A DNA stretch of 64,000 bases from Globodera rostochiensis (taxonomy: Eukaryota > Nematoda > Chromadorea > Rhabditida > Heteroderidae): assembly GCA_018350325.1 (NCBI GenBank), contig JAEVLN010000003.1, positions 331,985 through 395,984 on the forward strand. The letters are read 5' to 3'. Positions within the stretch are counted from its first letter, which is position 1, and each line of letters opens with the position of its first letter. The notes under the pieces were generated by a model. That model saw only the letters and a program-made list of their open reading frames with translations. It was not told where the DNA came from and searched no databases. A program made the position numbers and the translations under genes. Of the stretch, positions 21,834-35,199 are shown piece by piece.

Positions 21834-24800
21834 TCACATTTTTCTTTTTTGTTTCCCAACAATCCCCTCCTCCCAATCATGCAACTGTAGCTGGTACGTA
21901 TAAACAGGAGTGTTGTACGACCACACCTTGATGTAGGGGATCAGTGACTCCAACGGCTTTGCCTTCAGCACAAACGGATGGTTCAGCAGCTGTTCCGTGT
22001 CCGCTCTCTGTTCCGGATCAACGCTCAGACAACGATCAATCAAGTCCACAAATTCGGGCGACTGAAAATTGAGGCAAAAAACAATTAGCATTGGAGCGAG
22101 CATTGATAGTGAGTGACAAAATCCCAAAATTATGGCCTGAAATCCCGAATCAGTTAACAAAAATCCCGTCCCGCCGCCCGCGGCGTTTTCCAACTCAAAC
22201 CGCCCCGGGGCTTAGACAATCGATCAAACAACAATTTGGTGGAGGAACTCCTTACCAGTGCTTCTCTTTTCCGAATCTCGGGCTTTCCATTCTGTAACGT
22301 TGAAAAAAAAGTTTAATGATCAATTAATGTGATCAGTTGACCAACACCGGCTTTTATAATAATAAACAAACCTGCGCGATCAGGTAGATGGCCTAAAATT
22401 TCGGTTTGTTTTCCGATCAAAATTTGATTAATGCGCTGCGGAACGGACCTTCAAAGGGGTTTCATGCAAATACGGCGGCTCACCGTCGATCATTTCCAGC
22501 GCCATTATACCTTTTTTGGCATTATGCATTATTATAAAATTTAAAAGCGTTCATCTGATTATGGCACCAGCATCTTTATTGTAATTTTGCTAGCAATTTC
22601 ACAAAAAAACCAGCCCAAAGAAAAAACGTACGAGATAGCATTAAAGCCCTGCGGGGCCGAATGGTACTCAATTGGGATCTGATACTTCTTTAAAAGCGCC
22701 CCTGAGGTATTCAAACACCGAATCTTACGGTAAATGGTACCGTACCCGATCCAAATTAAGTTTTCAATGACAAGCTACCAAAAAAAATAATCAATTTGCC
22801 GCAAAAACAGCATACTTTTAGAATAAACAAACTTACCAAGCGACCAAATGTCCACCTTGTAGTTGTACCTTAATTGTTTAATTAGTACACAAATTAATTA
22901 TTCTTGTTGTTTATTCACTTTGTTTTTTGCACAATTTCGGGTGCCATCCTGAAATTGTGGTGGAATATACACATAATCTCGGCTTAAATTCTTAGCAAAA
23001 TATTGCCAATATGGCGTCCCAATGATTGTTGCGCGTTTGCTGCCGGGTTGCAGTTGCGCACAAAAACTGTCCAATTATAAAATTAGGAATTAGAAAAAAA
23101 AGCTCAAAATTCAAAATGAAAAACCAACCCAAAATCGGTGAGTTTGACAGAGCCATCGAGCCCTACAAAAATGAGAAAAAAGTAGGAATAATAGCTAAAC
23201 ATTAATTAGAAAGCGGTCACCCGATTTTTTGAGGTCGGGATTCCCGGCTAAAATCCAAATACCAAACTAATCCCAAAAAGCCCCCAAAAATATGATTGCT
23301 CGGGATCCCGAATTGAATCCCGCGAGATCCCGAGAAAAACACTCACCCAAGAGAATGTTGTCGGATTTGATGTCACGATGTATGATGGAGTGCCTGGAAT
23401 TGTGCCCGATTTATACGTACGCATCACTTTTTTGCATTGTTTATTCGAGCTATGCCAACCGATGCAAAAAATGGAGTGCCAACAATGTCTCCTTGAGAAC
23501 TGCGGCAATTTGTCCTTCATCTGTTAAAAAAAGACGACAATTTGGGACATGACGCCAAAATGCTACGCCACGACGGCACAATGAATGAAATTATAAAAAA
23601 GAAAACAAAATTAATTATTTGGAACCCAAAATTTTCGCAGGGCACTTGGCCGAAGAGTTCGGACTTGAGGACCGACCAAGATTTCGATCGAGAATAATCT
23701 CGACCGGTCCGATCTCTACTTGGCAGCAACGACGTTTGAATGACTTATCATATTTTTAAAACTGCTTGTTAGCTCTGATCAAATTTATGTCTAATCCAAA
23801 CATCACAAATCTTCAGATCAAATTTGATTGATTCCGTAAACAACCACAACAACACCCAACACCACCTACCCAGCTCGGTGTTGACAACGACGTCCGTCAG
23901 GTTGCCGCCCTCCAAATATTCCATGACAACCCACAAATCTTGGGAGGTGATCGACTTTGACATCGACGAAGACCTATAATGTTGTTCAACGGGCGCGGCA
24001 AGTGTGTGCTGCTGCTGGTGTTGTTGCGGGTGAATGTGCTCGCCGGTCAAGTAGGCGTCGATGTAATTGACCAAGTTCTGCACAAGAAAGAAGCGGGCAT
24101 ACTTTAAGCAGTTGGTGCACTGGCCCCGCCCTCTGCTAAAGCTACTCACAGGATCTATAATCCCTTTAAGTCCGGGCTCGGAAAATTCCCGGTGGCTTTT
24201 GGTCCCGAATACCGGTCTCGAGATTCAATCAATACACGATCGAATCCAACCTAGTAAACGATGGGTACGCGCGCGAGACTTGCATTTACATATGTAGCAC
24301 TGACATGGATACTCGAGACTGAGATTGGAATTTCTCCACTTGTTTTTGAAGCAGTACTCATGCCCGACCACCATTTTTCACGGATTCAGGACCGGTCCAC
24401 GTAAGCCCCCCCCCCGGCGAATCTTATCCAAGCGACCACCTTGTGCTTGTATCGCTGCATAATTTTGATTTCATTCAACAGCAATTCCTTCTTTGGTTGG
24501 CTGGAAAAGTTCATCCGCTTCACCGCAACAATTTGTTCCGTAAATTTGCATCTTGCCGACCAAACAGTGCCTAAGGCCAAATGGGAAAATTAAAAACAAA
24601 TTTTGCACAAATTTTTTGAGCCCCCTAAGGCATCTTGCATTTAAATTTTAAAGATTGCCCAAGGCAAATTTTGGATTGGAACTCACCGGTAGCGCCCACT
24701 CCAATTTTGTCCACCAAATTGTATTTTTCCAACGGATCACCACCGGACACAATCTCTCTCAACTCGGCCAACACCTGGAGAAAGAAAGAAGGTGGCTTTC

Positions 24801-27800
24801 ATTATATAATTTTTTAAAAATTTATTTTTTAATTAAATTATTGAAAATATTTTATTTAATTTTGTTGTTTTTGCCTGCGAGTTTGTCAACTTTTGCTGCT
24901 GGGGCCGTTTCGTGACAGAATCTTCCTTTGGCTGTTTTGGTTGTCTGTGCCGAACCTGACACGGATTAGGGTAAAACTGGTATGGTTTAAATGTGATTAA
25001 ATTAAGAGAGACCAAGACTCGGGACCGGGGATTGATTGGCACACATTCGAGCGAGACAATACCCCCCCCCCCGAGATTCGAGACAAAGACCTAACCCCCG
25101 AGAAATTGCTCGAGACTTAAAACTGAGACTCTCGAACGCCGGGCTAATACCCTCCCCCCCCCTGCCCCCTCTAAGCCTCGCGGCGCTAACCCTAAAGTAA
25201 GCAAGCATTGTACAGCTCGCTCTCTACACAGCACAACACCACCACCACCACCACACCTTCTCCGTTGTTGCTGTTGGGGAGGGTGTGCACGACGAGGTGA
25301 ACGTGCTGACACAGCCGCCGCCATTGTTTTCTATGCTACTGCTGCTACTGTTGTTGTTGTTGCTTTTGTTCAAATCTCTCAACGGTTGACTTTTTGTTGT
25401 TACTTTATTAATATTATTATTATTATTGCTGTTGTTGTTGTTGTTGTTGGTATTATTCCTCTCATTTTTCAGATGGTCATCTTCAGCATTTGTTGGTGAA
25501 TTGTGCGGGTAGGCGCGATGCAACGGAGACACATACTTTGGCGAGGCGAATGCCTTAAAAAATACAATTATAACAAAAAAATGGTGTATGTAGACAATGA
25601 GTTTTTCGAACTTGGTCCAAATTAGAGACCAGACGCGCGATCGGGATTTTCTCGGGAGCACGCGGAATTGAATTCGGAATCCCTGCCGCAAAACCTCCCG
25701 AGTCCTGATAATCCCACCCCACGCAGTCTCTACTAGAGCCCGGCGGGAACGGGATTCCCGCGGGAAAAATGCGAGAATCCCGTGCGGGATTCCCGTCCGG
25801 CAACTTTTTGAAATTCCCGTTCCCGCAATTTTTATTTTACCGGGCTCTAGTCTTTTTATATTTTTAAAATTATGAGAATTTTGTTAAGAAAGTTGTCCAA
25901 AAATTTATATCTGAAACGTGTCCTGGTCGATCTCAAATTTGAATGTTCTATAATATGCGAAAAAAAAATTTATATTTGTGCCAATGCCGCCAGCACGTTT
26001 GTTGTTGTTCTCTCACTTTGTTTGTGCCTGTTTTGTACGATTTATTATGATTTGTGCCGCTGTCAACAATAAATGTTGTTGCGTTTGTGTTGTGGTGCAA
26101 TTCCTCGTTGGACGACGCTTTTGACCCACCATTTGTTGATCTGTGCAATTAACAAAAACAATTACCGATATAATTAATTGATTTATAAAAATTTGAATAA
26201 TTTATTTACATGAAACTTCCACTTAAACTGCAATTTTCCACATCCTTCTTCGGTTCGTTTGCAGTTGGAGCCGCATTGGATTGATGACGAGTCACTTGGC
26301 TGTTGTCGTTGTTAGCATTTTTCAGATTCTGAAGAAATAATTTTGTATTGTGGTTAGGTATACTGTATGTATTTATAAAATAATTTTATTTAAATATAAA
26401 AACTAGAGTCCGGACCCAAAACCCAAAGCCAAAAAATTTTTGGGGTTTTTTTGTACAAAAAAATTGGGCCAAAGGTTTTTTGGTTTTGGGTCCAATTGTC
26501 AAACCCCAAAAAATGACCAATACTTTTGACCAAATATTGTTTGGGCCCAAGCCAAACTAACAAGATTCTCCATAGAGGAGACGAGTTTTTTGTCCGATGT
26601 TTCTTATGGGTTAGTAGACATTTTGTCCGTTTTTCCATTAAGCGAACCATTTGTCCAGGAAAAATTTTGATCCCTGGGGCCATTTTATTCAAATTTCGTT
26701 AGGAGAACTTTTGTCGTATTGAGGGTCGTTTGTCCAGAAAAAACCTTTGTTTAGAGACTAGATTTCTAAAAAAAGATCAGCGACCTTTTGTCCGGGAATG
26801 TTTTGGCAAAGAAGAAGCGACCGATTGTTTAATTTTGTATAAAATTTAATAAAAGTTTGCTGCTACTTTTGGCTTTTTGTCTCATCATAAATTTTGAATT
26901 CATCCATCAATCACGCGACGAATGTAATGAATGGCTGGCGCTGATTGATTCACTTTTTTAGGCGGAGGCTGCGCGGAAATATAAAGGTCATTCATTCATT
27001 CAATTCCATTCACGAATGATCTCCCCGTCGGGGGCAAACGACCCAGCAAGTCGACGAGAGAACAATTTTTTGTTTGTTTGGTTTTTTGTGTGTTGCAAAA
27101 GCAATAAATGAGAATTGGGCGGCGGCGTAAAAAAATGCTGTTCAGCAGTTCCCGTTGACTACAAAAATTGGGGGGGGGGGGGGAGAGAATTGGGGGATAG
27201 GTGTTGATCGAAAGATGATCTGTGCTCTGATTGATGGTGGGTGATTGATGGAATGACAGGACTGAAACTGACTCTTTTTGGGGTAACACCACCACGCCGA
27301 AAAACGATGTTTTTGGGAGTGGAGCAAACAGCAAATTGAGGGCAAAAGTGTCAATGTTGTTGTCTACATATCTTTTGTAGCGAAAGGTTAATTCATTCAA
27401 TTGGATGATTCGCAAAGACTAAACCGAGAATCCGGTTTAAGCAATCAATTCGTTGGTTTATTTCAAAATGGCGTGATCGGTCTGATTCGAACACCACAAA
27501 GATTCGATTTTTGGTAGTTCGACGACTGCGCGAACACGAAAAGCTTCAAATTATTCGAGAAGCGTTTGACTCGAAATTATGAAAAAGCCGGGCGGGCCCA
27601 TGTTGCACCAGCTCTGTGAGACCCGGGCCCGGAAAAAGGTCGGAGTTCAACTATTGATTACAATACAATTTTAATTGTTGTCAATATTATAATACCAATT
27701 TTAATTGTTGTCGAATTATAATATGGGAAAAAACGAACCGAAATGATGTGCTCAATATATGCTTTGGTTGAAGCCTGGACAGAAATGCGCAACGGATGGA

Positions 27801-30800
27801 AGGAGTCGAAGAGAATTTTGGCGGTTTTGAAAGTTTAGGTTTATCGGCTAAGAATGGTGGCAAAAATGTGAAAATGATGAATTGGGAGCCAACATGATGT
27901 CGGCAAGCTTTTGGGGGTTGGGAAAGTTGATTTTTCATTTTAAAAGCAAAAAAAAACATTTAATTTTCGTTTAAAAATCAAAATTTTTGAGTGAATATAC
28001 ATAACTTCTTCAATCCGAAATTACTGACAGAAGAACAAAATCATTCAAAAGTCGATTCATTTTGGAATTTTTATTAACGTAAAGTTGTCGGATCATTCAT
28101 TCATCAATTTCACACGTCGTCAACGCCCCCGTCGGGGGGGGGGCGTCATTCGATGGAAATACATAAAATTTGGGGGTAGTAAAAAGCACGCCACATTTAA
28201 GAATCAAACAATTACTTTGTTTCATTTTGGAAAAATGTTTTCAAAATTCGAATAACCAATTTGGCATTGTTCAAATTTTAATTTAATTTAATTAAGTGAT
28301 GAACGGACGGCCAATGGGGAATTTGTATAATTGGCTTACGGAGGCTACCGATCTAAACATTGAATCATTCATGGAGGATGGCATTGAGCAAATGAATTGA
28401 GCAAAGGCCATCTTTCGATTAAATAAAAAAACCAAAAAATGCCAATTCTTGAGTTTCTCGGGTCTCTTGAGTTGTTTGGGTTTTAAAATGTTCATTTTTT
28501 TACCTAATGGACGGTTGGAATTCGGGTCTAAAAAAATTCTTCGGTACGGTATTTCGGTAAAAATACCGTGGTAATATCGAACCGTGGTATTACCGTACCG
28601 TGCCTAACACTAATAGTAACGGAATTGGAATTTCGGAAGCAAATAATTTAAAGGATTAAACAATCGGTGTCGGATACGATACGGCATCCGCGGTACGGTA
28701 GGTATGTAATTGGATGCGAAAATCGGCTTGAACCCACCCACCCGAGCGGTTCCGGGTGGGTGGCTGCTGCACGATCAGCACCATCTCTCACCAAAGCATG
28801 CTACCAATTTGGTTGCTTCAAAATAAAAGAACACCACACCCAACACCACAACACCATTCTGCTGATGATGTTGTTGTATTGCGAACGGATTCTCAGGGTG
28901 TTTAGGGAGCAATAGCAGCAAAAGCGCACGATTACATATACCTATGTGTATATGAATGCGCATGCATATCTCATTGGGCGCGAGAGGGGCAGGCGAACAA
29001 CAACAACAAGCAGTTGCTGCAGCAGCAGCAATTCACATTCATGCACACACCCAAACGACGCTGGTTTATTATATATCAACACCGCGATGTAAAACAGGCG
29101 TAGTAAAAAACCAAAATTGACGGACTGCGCGGCGACGGGGGTCGGGGGGGGGGGGGGAAGGGATCCGATCCCAGCAGCGGGGGGTGTAATTAATGGGCTG
29201 TGCTGCTGCTGCTGGTGGTGATCTGATCAGATGCGCAGGGTGAGGAGGATATACACCACACTTAAAGGAGGGCGGCGCGAGCGAATGCTTTTGCGCGGAT
29301 GAAAAAGTGTCTCAGAGTCAATCCCCCCCCCCCTCCCTTGAGGCGTAATCGATTTGATCGCGCTGCATTCTCTATATATCAACGGTGCGCAGTGATACCT
29401 AAGCACATGACGAAGATGCGGAAATGATCATCACCAAAACCCCCGCCGGGGCTTTCTTTTTAAAGATCCGAAATTTAAGCAAAATGCCAGAAATTTTTGC
29501 TTCAAATTAGGGCGCGCCAAACAAATTGTCGCGCAAAATCCGAACATAATATTGGAAACAGAAGGAAATTATTGTATTGTAACTATTATAGTACGGTAAA
29601 TGATCAACTGTATCATTCTTGATCAGCAGAAGTGTGTTCGAAGCATAGAAAAAGAGAGTGAAAGAAGAGAGAAAAAATTCCACAAAAAGTGACCTATACG
29701 AATCGCCCATATGCTTATAAAATTGGTGTAAATTAAGTCAAAAAAATTTGATTTTGCCGAAGTTGATTAAAAATTAATTAGCAAATTTATTTTATTAAAA
29801 AGATTTTGGAGGAGAGTTTTTTTCGCGCTGGTACTAAACACTTGGCGTCAAGCAATTTTAAAGAAAAAAGGTAACCCCCCTTTTTTGTTTGAATTTTTTG
29901 TTTTAAAAACTATTTTTAATAAAATTGGCATTTCGGCCAAAAATAAAAACCCACCCTTGGCTTTGGCGGGATTGGCGGCGGCGTTGCCTTTTTCTTGCTG
30001 CTGCCGCTGCTGAGCGGGGACATTTCGCGTGCAGTCATTGTCGCAGGCGCGCCTGCTGCTGCTGCAAGCGCTGCGGCCGCCACCACCGCCGCCGCAGTTG
30101 CGCACCGTTGTTGTTCGTCGTCCAACGAATTGGCACGCCGAACAATGGGTGCCGCAGCCGCCGCCGCTGCGCTGTCGGCTGGCGAAAAATGATGGCGCTG
30201 CAGGGTGAAGCATCTTGGGAAAGATTTAAGGCTTAATTAAGCAACCATTCCCCCCGGGGCATGATTCCAAATTTGTTGTGGGTTTTAGATCAAAAAACGA
30301 TCAAAAATTCAAAATGAAGAAAACAATTTTTCAAGCCAAGCCACAAAACAGCCAATTTTCGGAAGCCTTGTTTTTATTCACGTGCACAGCTTCAACTCGA
30401 GGCATTTTTCTTAACAAAAATCACAATTTTATCCTCCTCTGCTTTTTTAATGGGAAGGCGGAGAATGGGGCAAAATTGGATAAAAAATTTTGGAATCAGT
30501 ATTCTCTTGCCTTTTCTAACAAATTTTCAGAGTTATTGTGGTTGGTTACCTCTGATTCAGAGCATCCGGCAGCAACTGTTGCTGTTGTGGTAGTGTTTTG
30601 CGTGGCGGTACGGCCGGCACAAAACCTTTAAAATTTGAATTTTATTCATCAATTTTGTCTAGCATTTCCGATTAAGACGGGAAAATGTCCAAATCTTGAA
30701 TACAAATATGCCTTATCGAATTACTTTGTCCTCCCTCCAAACGCGTGCCCAAACAACTGCAGCCAATGCCAACAACGCCCTCCTCCATACCGTGCGGTTG

Positions 30801-32628
30801 CCGGTGCTGATCATTTTCCTCCTCGTCCTCCTTCACAAGCTGTTCCTGATCAGATTGCTGCTGCTGTTGATCCGCCTCATCCTCTAGCAGTATGTCAGCC
30901 ACTTTTTGTGTCTGCTCTTCCACATCCGCAGTGGACGACGATGACGCGTTGTTCCGATGGTACAAACCTACGTCTTTTTGGACGGCCATTTCGGCGCACT
31001 CCTCCGTCGGTTCGCCACCTGACGAGTTCGGCACGTCCAAAGTTGGCACTTTTGCCTTCCCTTTTTGCTCTAAAAGGAAGGGAATACAAAGTTTAATATT
31101 TCAAATTCCCTGAGGTTTGATCGAATTTGCGGAGTTCCGTATTCTGGACATTTTTGGGTGCCAAAATATGAAGAATAATTTATTTTTGCCACCCGGTTCA
31201 ACTACCAATGCTCGCCGCTGTCTCGTCCGTGTCGCCACCGTCGTCGTCGTACCATTTCGCACTAAGCATCTCCTCCTCTTTGTTACTGTTATGCCGGCAC
31301 TGCTGCTGACTGTTGTTGTGCATTGTGTTTGGAATGCCAATGCCACCATTGGTGAAGAGGAAGTCGTCCGGTTCAATGTCATCTTCAGAGGCCGGATACA
31401 CCTTTTGTTTTTGGTGTGATATAAGCATGGATTTTCAAAATTTTTACTTAAACAACCCAACCCAGACAAATTGGATGCGCTAACAAAAGTTTGTAGGACG
31501 CCCAAAATAGGACGAAAATCGGCCTCCATTAAACATTATATTAACTCTTAAACATGGTCTGCCAGCGCTCAAAAATTGGAACAAACAACATTTTAGTCTT
31601 ACCCCTCTAGGCGCTATTCTGCGCAGCCCAGTCAATTTTCTTTTAGTCTTGCCCCCTTAGGCTATTCAACAGAAGAGGAGCCCCTAAGGGGGTGATCCAA
31701 GTTGTCGCTTCTCTCAACCCTGCGCCGCCCGGCCAATTTCCCAACAAATTTCCCTATTTTTTTTTTGTTTTTTTGCTTTCTTTGGTTTGCTCTTCGGCCA
31801 ACCCCCGCCCGAAAATGGTTTAAGGAATTTTTAATATTCAAAAAATAAAATAAAATAAAATAATACCGATTTTTGAGGGCACATAAATTTGTCGCTTTCC
31901 CTTTGCTTGACAGCGGCAGCGTAAAATTTCAGTGCGCGAACAATTGCGCCCGGATTCTTCTTCTGATCCGCCTCGGTTAGGCCGCTGACGTCCAGCATCT
32001 GTTAAAATGAACAGATTTTATGCGAAAACATATTAAAATGTCTTAAAAATATTTTAATTTAAAAGATTAACCCACCCACCGACTCGACCAAAATCAATTT
32101 TTGATTGGTGAGAATATTAAAATTTCCCCTGCGGCGCCTTTTTGCATCGCCAACATGTAAAGCCTGAACTTGTCACTAAAATAGGCCAAAAAAGGTCAAA
32201 TCCTTAGCATATTTGCCCAGCGGCGCCTCTCAACCAGTTCGGCGCCGCCGGGCCGATTTCAAATGAATTTTCTTTTATTTACCCCTCAGGCCATGATTAT
32301 AAAAATTAATTACTTCAAGCCACGAGGGTGGCAGTCCGGTGAACCTTTGGCCATCGTAGCCAACATGTATTCGGTGCACAACATCACTGGGTGCCGAAAT
32401 TTCGTTGATACTCTTTTGCGGGTGCCAACCCTTTTGCTGCTCTTGCGCAGCACCACCTCCACCATCTTCGGCACCACTGCCGCTGCCGTTGTTGTTCACG
32501 CCGCTGAAAATGCGGCCAAGAATGTGCCGTAACCGGACCTTTGAGCTGCTCTTGTCGCGCGTGCCACCAGAACAACTCGGCGGTGTACTGCAACTGCTGC
32601 TGCTGTTGCTGCCGCTGTCCATGTGCAT
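21834..32628 (-). CDS. pak: p21-activated kinase (PAK, group I-like), 22 exons, about 950 residues
   Basis: Ser/Thr kinase of the STE20 group, activated by Rac/Cdc42 and acting on the cytoskeleton. Exon 1 (32628-32314) carries the CRIB motif 'ISAPSDVVHRIHVGYDG'. Exon 2 (31998-31867) carries the autoinhibitory 'EADQKKNPGAIVRALKFY'. Low-complexity linker exons follow at 31401-31206, 31069-30725, 30178-29955 (with SH3-ligand-like 'PPPIPPKPR'), 26328-26210, 26140-26017 and 25553-25257. The kinase spans 24955-21834: glycine loop 'KIGVGATGTV' and lysine 'AVKRMNF' (24774-24440), hinge 'DLWVVMEYLEGG' (to 23871), 'HRDIKSDN' (23395), 'DFG' (23135), 'GTPYWMAPE' (23010-22935), '[20 protein letters not shown]', and a C-lobe exon 22062-21834. 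All phases agree. About 34 Gln/Ser/His-rich residues are inserted before the hinge. Two introns are GC-AG. The shortened CRIB loop may indicate a MAX-2-type member (weak). The start is the first Met in the CRIB exon. Confidence 0.9.
25734..25849. mobile_element. Short TIR element with GGGAATCCCG core, in a PAK intron
   Basis: Begins TAGAGCCCGG and ends CCGGGCTCTA. The core iterates 'CGGGATTCCCG'. Flanks GTCTCTAC and GTCTTTTT are only a poor 8-bp match. Similar unbounded GGGATTCCCG runs occur at 23235-23335, 35285-35325 and 37020-37212. Confidence 0.55.
29583..29710. repeat. Dispersed repeat also at 35585-35695
   Basis: Shared blocks 'GAAGCATAGAAAAAGAGAGTG', allowing a base change, and 'CCACAAAAAGTGACCTAT' occur in both places in the same orientation. 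This copy is inside the largest PAK intron (29954-26329), which otherwise shows only simple repeats and G/C-tracts. Confidence 0.6.
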
Positions 32629-33180
32629 TAATTTGTCAGCAGTATGGCGATGGTGCGGTAAAAATATTATTATACATTTATATTAACAAGTTTTGATCTG
32701 AAAAAAATGCAAAAAATCATTCAAATCTGATCAGTCGACCGATCGAAGCATAAGAAATTCAGGAGATCTTCTTAAAAGTGTTTGATTTTTTAAATTAAAA
32801 TCCAAACAAATATCATAATCCCGATTTTGGTTCCCGGTCTTAAACCCTAATAAAAATAATTAATATTTTCGACAATTAATGCGCAATTAAATGCATAAAA
32901 ACTACACGAATATGGCGTGCTGGATGTGGGGCGTAGGAGGCACGAAAAGATGACTCAATCGACTGCAAATGAAATCGTCGCCCACTCTCATCAGAGAACA
33001 ACCACTCTCACTCATTATGCGGTCGGTGTCTGCTGATGTCTGCTTGGGGGGGGGCATTCCTTTCTCTATTTCTTAACCACTTGCAAAATATGGATTTAGA
33101 ACGGGGGGTTTGGGGGGTTTCCAAATGAAAATTTCAAAAGCACTCACACATTTATCTATATCCTCAATTAGTAAATGTAA
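32629..33180. other. Intergenic, upstream of PAK
   Basis: No gene supported. This should hold the PAK promoter, but no TATA box or other clear signal could be singled out. Confidence 0.4.
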
Positions 33181-33499
33181 AGCCGGCGATTAGTAAGATT
33201 TTGAGTAAACTTGCACTTAAACCGGCATTTTGAAACGGCAAAATTTTTATAAGCAGGCAAATCCTATTTTGGTGAGTAATTAATGTGTATCTGGTGCTCA
33301 AATCGTAAGATTATTTTGACGAAATGTAGTTGAACTCCTTGTACATTACTTGGCACAACCTCCATAAAACCTTATACAAAAAGAGAATTTAAAATTTATT
33401 TAGGCAAAGTGTTTTTATACAACGTTCAAAATAGAACACGAAAATTTATCCGAGCCCTGGCGGCGAATTAGAATGAATTGATGTTATAATCTCTCCAGC

Positions 33500-33726
33500 A
33501 TCAATCTGACAAGAATAAAAGGGAATTTGATCTGACCAAATTGGAGCATCAGATACAGATTAATGACTCGTTTAAATCGGATTTGATTTCTTTAAAAAAT
33601 TTTGCTATTTCAAAGTCCCGGTTTGAGTGCAAGTTTACTCAAATTCTTAATAATTGCCGGCTTTACAGTTACCGCGTTAAGGATATCGAACAATTTTTGC
33701 ATGAACGGGGTCCACTGACGAATTAA
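33500..33726 (+). CDS. Unrecognised small protein, last exon
   Basis: After 'CTCTCCAG' a frame reads 'HQSDKNKREFDLTKLEHQ', then 'NDSFKSDLISLKNFAISKSR' and ends 'QFLHERGPLTN' before a stop at 33724. An upstream piece ending 'KRQNFYKQANPIL' with a good donor GTGAGT at 33271 could be the preceding exon in the same phase. The protein is charged and helical. No family recognised. Confidence 0.35.
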
Positions 33727-34328
33727 ATCACGCGCGCTGCCAAACGTAAAAGCACATAAATCCCAAGGCTGAAATTTCGATTTAATATTATTATGCCGAA
33801 AATTATTAATTGATTAAAATATTTATCATTTTATTACTCTTTAAAATTATCATTTTTAACCACATTTGGCTGTTCAATCGGGATAAAACTGAACTGGCAA
33901 GTATGCGAATTAGCCATTTCATTGATCGTTTGTTGAGTGGCAAACAGATTTCTAAGGACGTGGCGCTAAACAAAAATAATTGTTGATAATTTTAAACCCG
34001 AAGGAACAGATTATAATATTGTAATTTATAACAATTTTTGATAAAGATTAAGAAAAGTTGAATTCAATATATTATGCAGTTACCGATTAAAAAATAATAA
34101 TTAAATTCAGAATCTTGGATTTTAGTATATAATTATTTAATTTATCAGTTAAATTTGTATGCGTCAAAATACGATCCATACAAATACCTTTTTTCCGTTT
34201 TATGCTGTTCATCAGCAATGAAAATTAGTCAAAAAAAAAACTTTTAGCTTACGAGTACAAAAAAATATTTGTTTACGACTATTAAATTGCTTTTGACTGC
34301 ATATTTTTCAAACGTATTAATTAAGTAA

Positions 34329-35191
34329 TTATTTAGTAATTAAGCCATCATATACATGCTCGGGTTTCGTTCGCAACGAAACAAAGTATTTGATGCCAAC
34401 GTTGTCGTCACTCTGTTGTTCATAATCGTCATCGAACATTTTAGTGCAAAGACCGCGTGGAACAAATCCTCCATATTTCTTCCGGCGAGCAACAATGAGT
34501 CCGCGGTAAAATTTGCAAGCGTCCCGGTGGGCTTCATTGCGTGGAATGAGTGCCCTAACACGGCGATCGCCAATGGCATATGCCGCGCCCTCTTCTCGCA
34601 ATTTGTCAGCCTTATTTAGAGAAAAAGAGTTTCAATTTTGTGGAATATTTAAAAATTGGATTTAATATCCTAACTTTAATCAAAAAACCCAGAAACTTTG
34701 CTCTTTAAAAATTTATTAAGTCTCTTGCAATTTGTCAGCCTTATTTAGAGAAAAAAGAGTTCCAATTTTGTGGAATATTAAAAATTGGATTTAATCCTAA
34801 CTTTAATCAAAAAACTTGTTTTTTACAAATAAAATTAATTCATTAAAATATGTAAGTTCCTTCTCGCAATTTGTCAGCCTTATTTAGAGAAAAAAGAGTT
34901 CCAATTTTGTGGAATAATTTAAAAATTGGATTTAATATCCTAACTTTAATCAAAAAATCCAGAAATTTTGTTTTTTACAAATAAAATTAATTCATTAAAA
35001 TATGTGTCCCGCACATTAATTCTCCAATATTTGGCTCTTTTTGTCGTGTGTAGCAGGCGGTAAGGAAGAAAGCTGGCCGAAATCAAACAGTTTCGACAAA
35101 CCGGGCCACTTACAAACGAAACAATTTCGTTTATGAGTTCTGGTGGGAGCGAACGGAGGAAAGGATGGGTAAAATGTTTGTGGCAATCCAT
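34329..35191 (-). CDS. Unrecognised protein with F-box-like start and a triplicated intron
   Basis: The first exon from the ATG at 35191 encodes 'SLPPELINEIVSFV', which resembles the start of an F-box, then 'NCLISASFLPYRLLHTTKRA' and 'TYFNELILF' before a donor GTAAAAAAC near 34967. The last exon begins after 'CTAAATAAG' at 34617 and encodes 'ADKLREEGAAYAIGDRRVRA', 'CKFYRGLIVARRKKYGGFVP' and a stop at 34329. Joining donor and acceptor keeps the frame, giving about 170 residues. The intron region contains three acceptor copies and two donor copies, and the intermediate mini-exons contain stops in the used frame. An F-box would link it to SCF ubiquitin ligases, but the match is short. Confidence 0.4.
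34597..34990. repeat. Tandem triplication of intron plus exon edges, about 130 bp
   Basis: The block 'GCAATTTGTCAGCCTTATTT' to 'CCTAACTTTAATCAAAAAA' occurs at about 34597, 34728 and 34862. Two of the copies also repeat 'TTTTTTACAAATAAAATTAA'. Each copy holds the acceptor side of an intron on the minus strand. Confidence 0.85.
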
Positions 35192-35199
35192 TTGTGAGC

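Noticed and set aside
29848..30236. Long Ala/Cys/Arg-rich frames on both strands
   Set aside because: Only the frame giving '..PPPIPPKPR' is in phase with neighbouring PAK exons; the others are shadows of GCC/GGC-rich codons.
32100..32175. A possible extra PAK exon
   Set aside because: Exon 1 and the exon at 31998 already join in phase 0 with continuous family sequence, so an exon here is not needed and would add unrelated residues.
34356..34619. Plus-strand hydrophobic frame of 87 residues
   Set aside because: It is antisense to the minus-strand exon, which has a better acceptor, phase match and charged composition.
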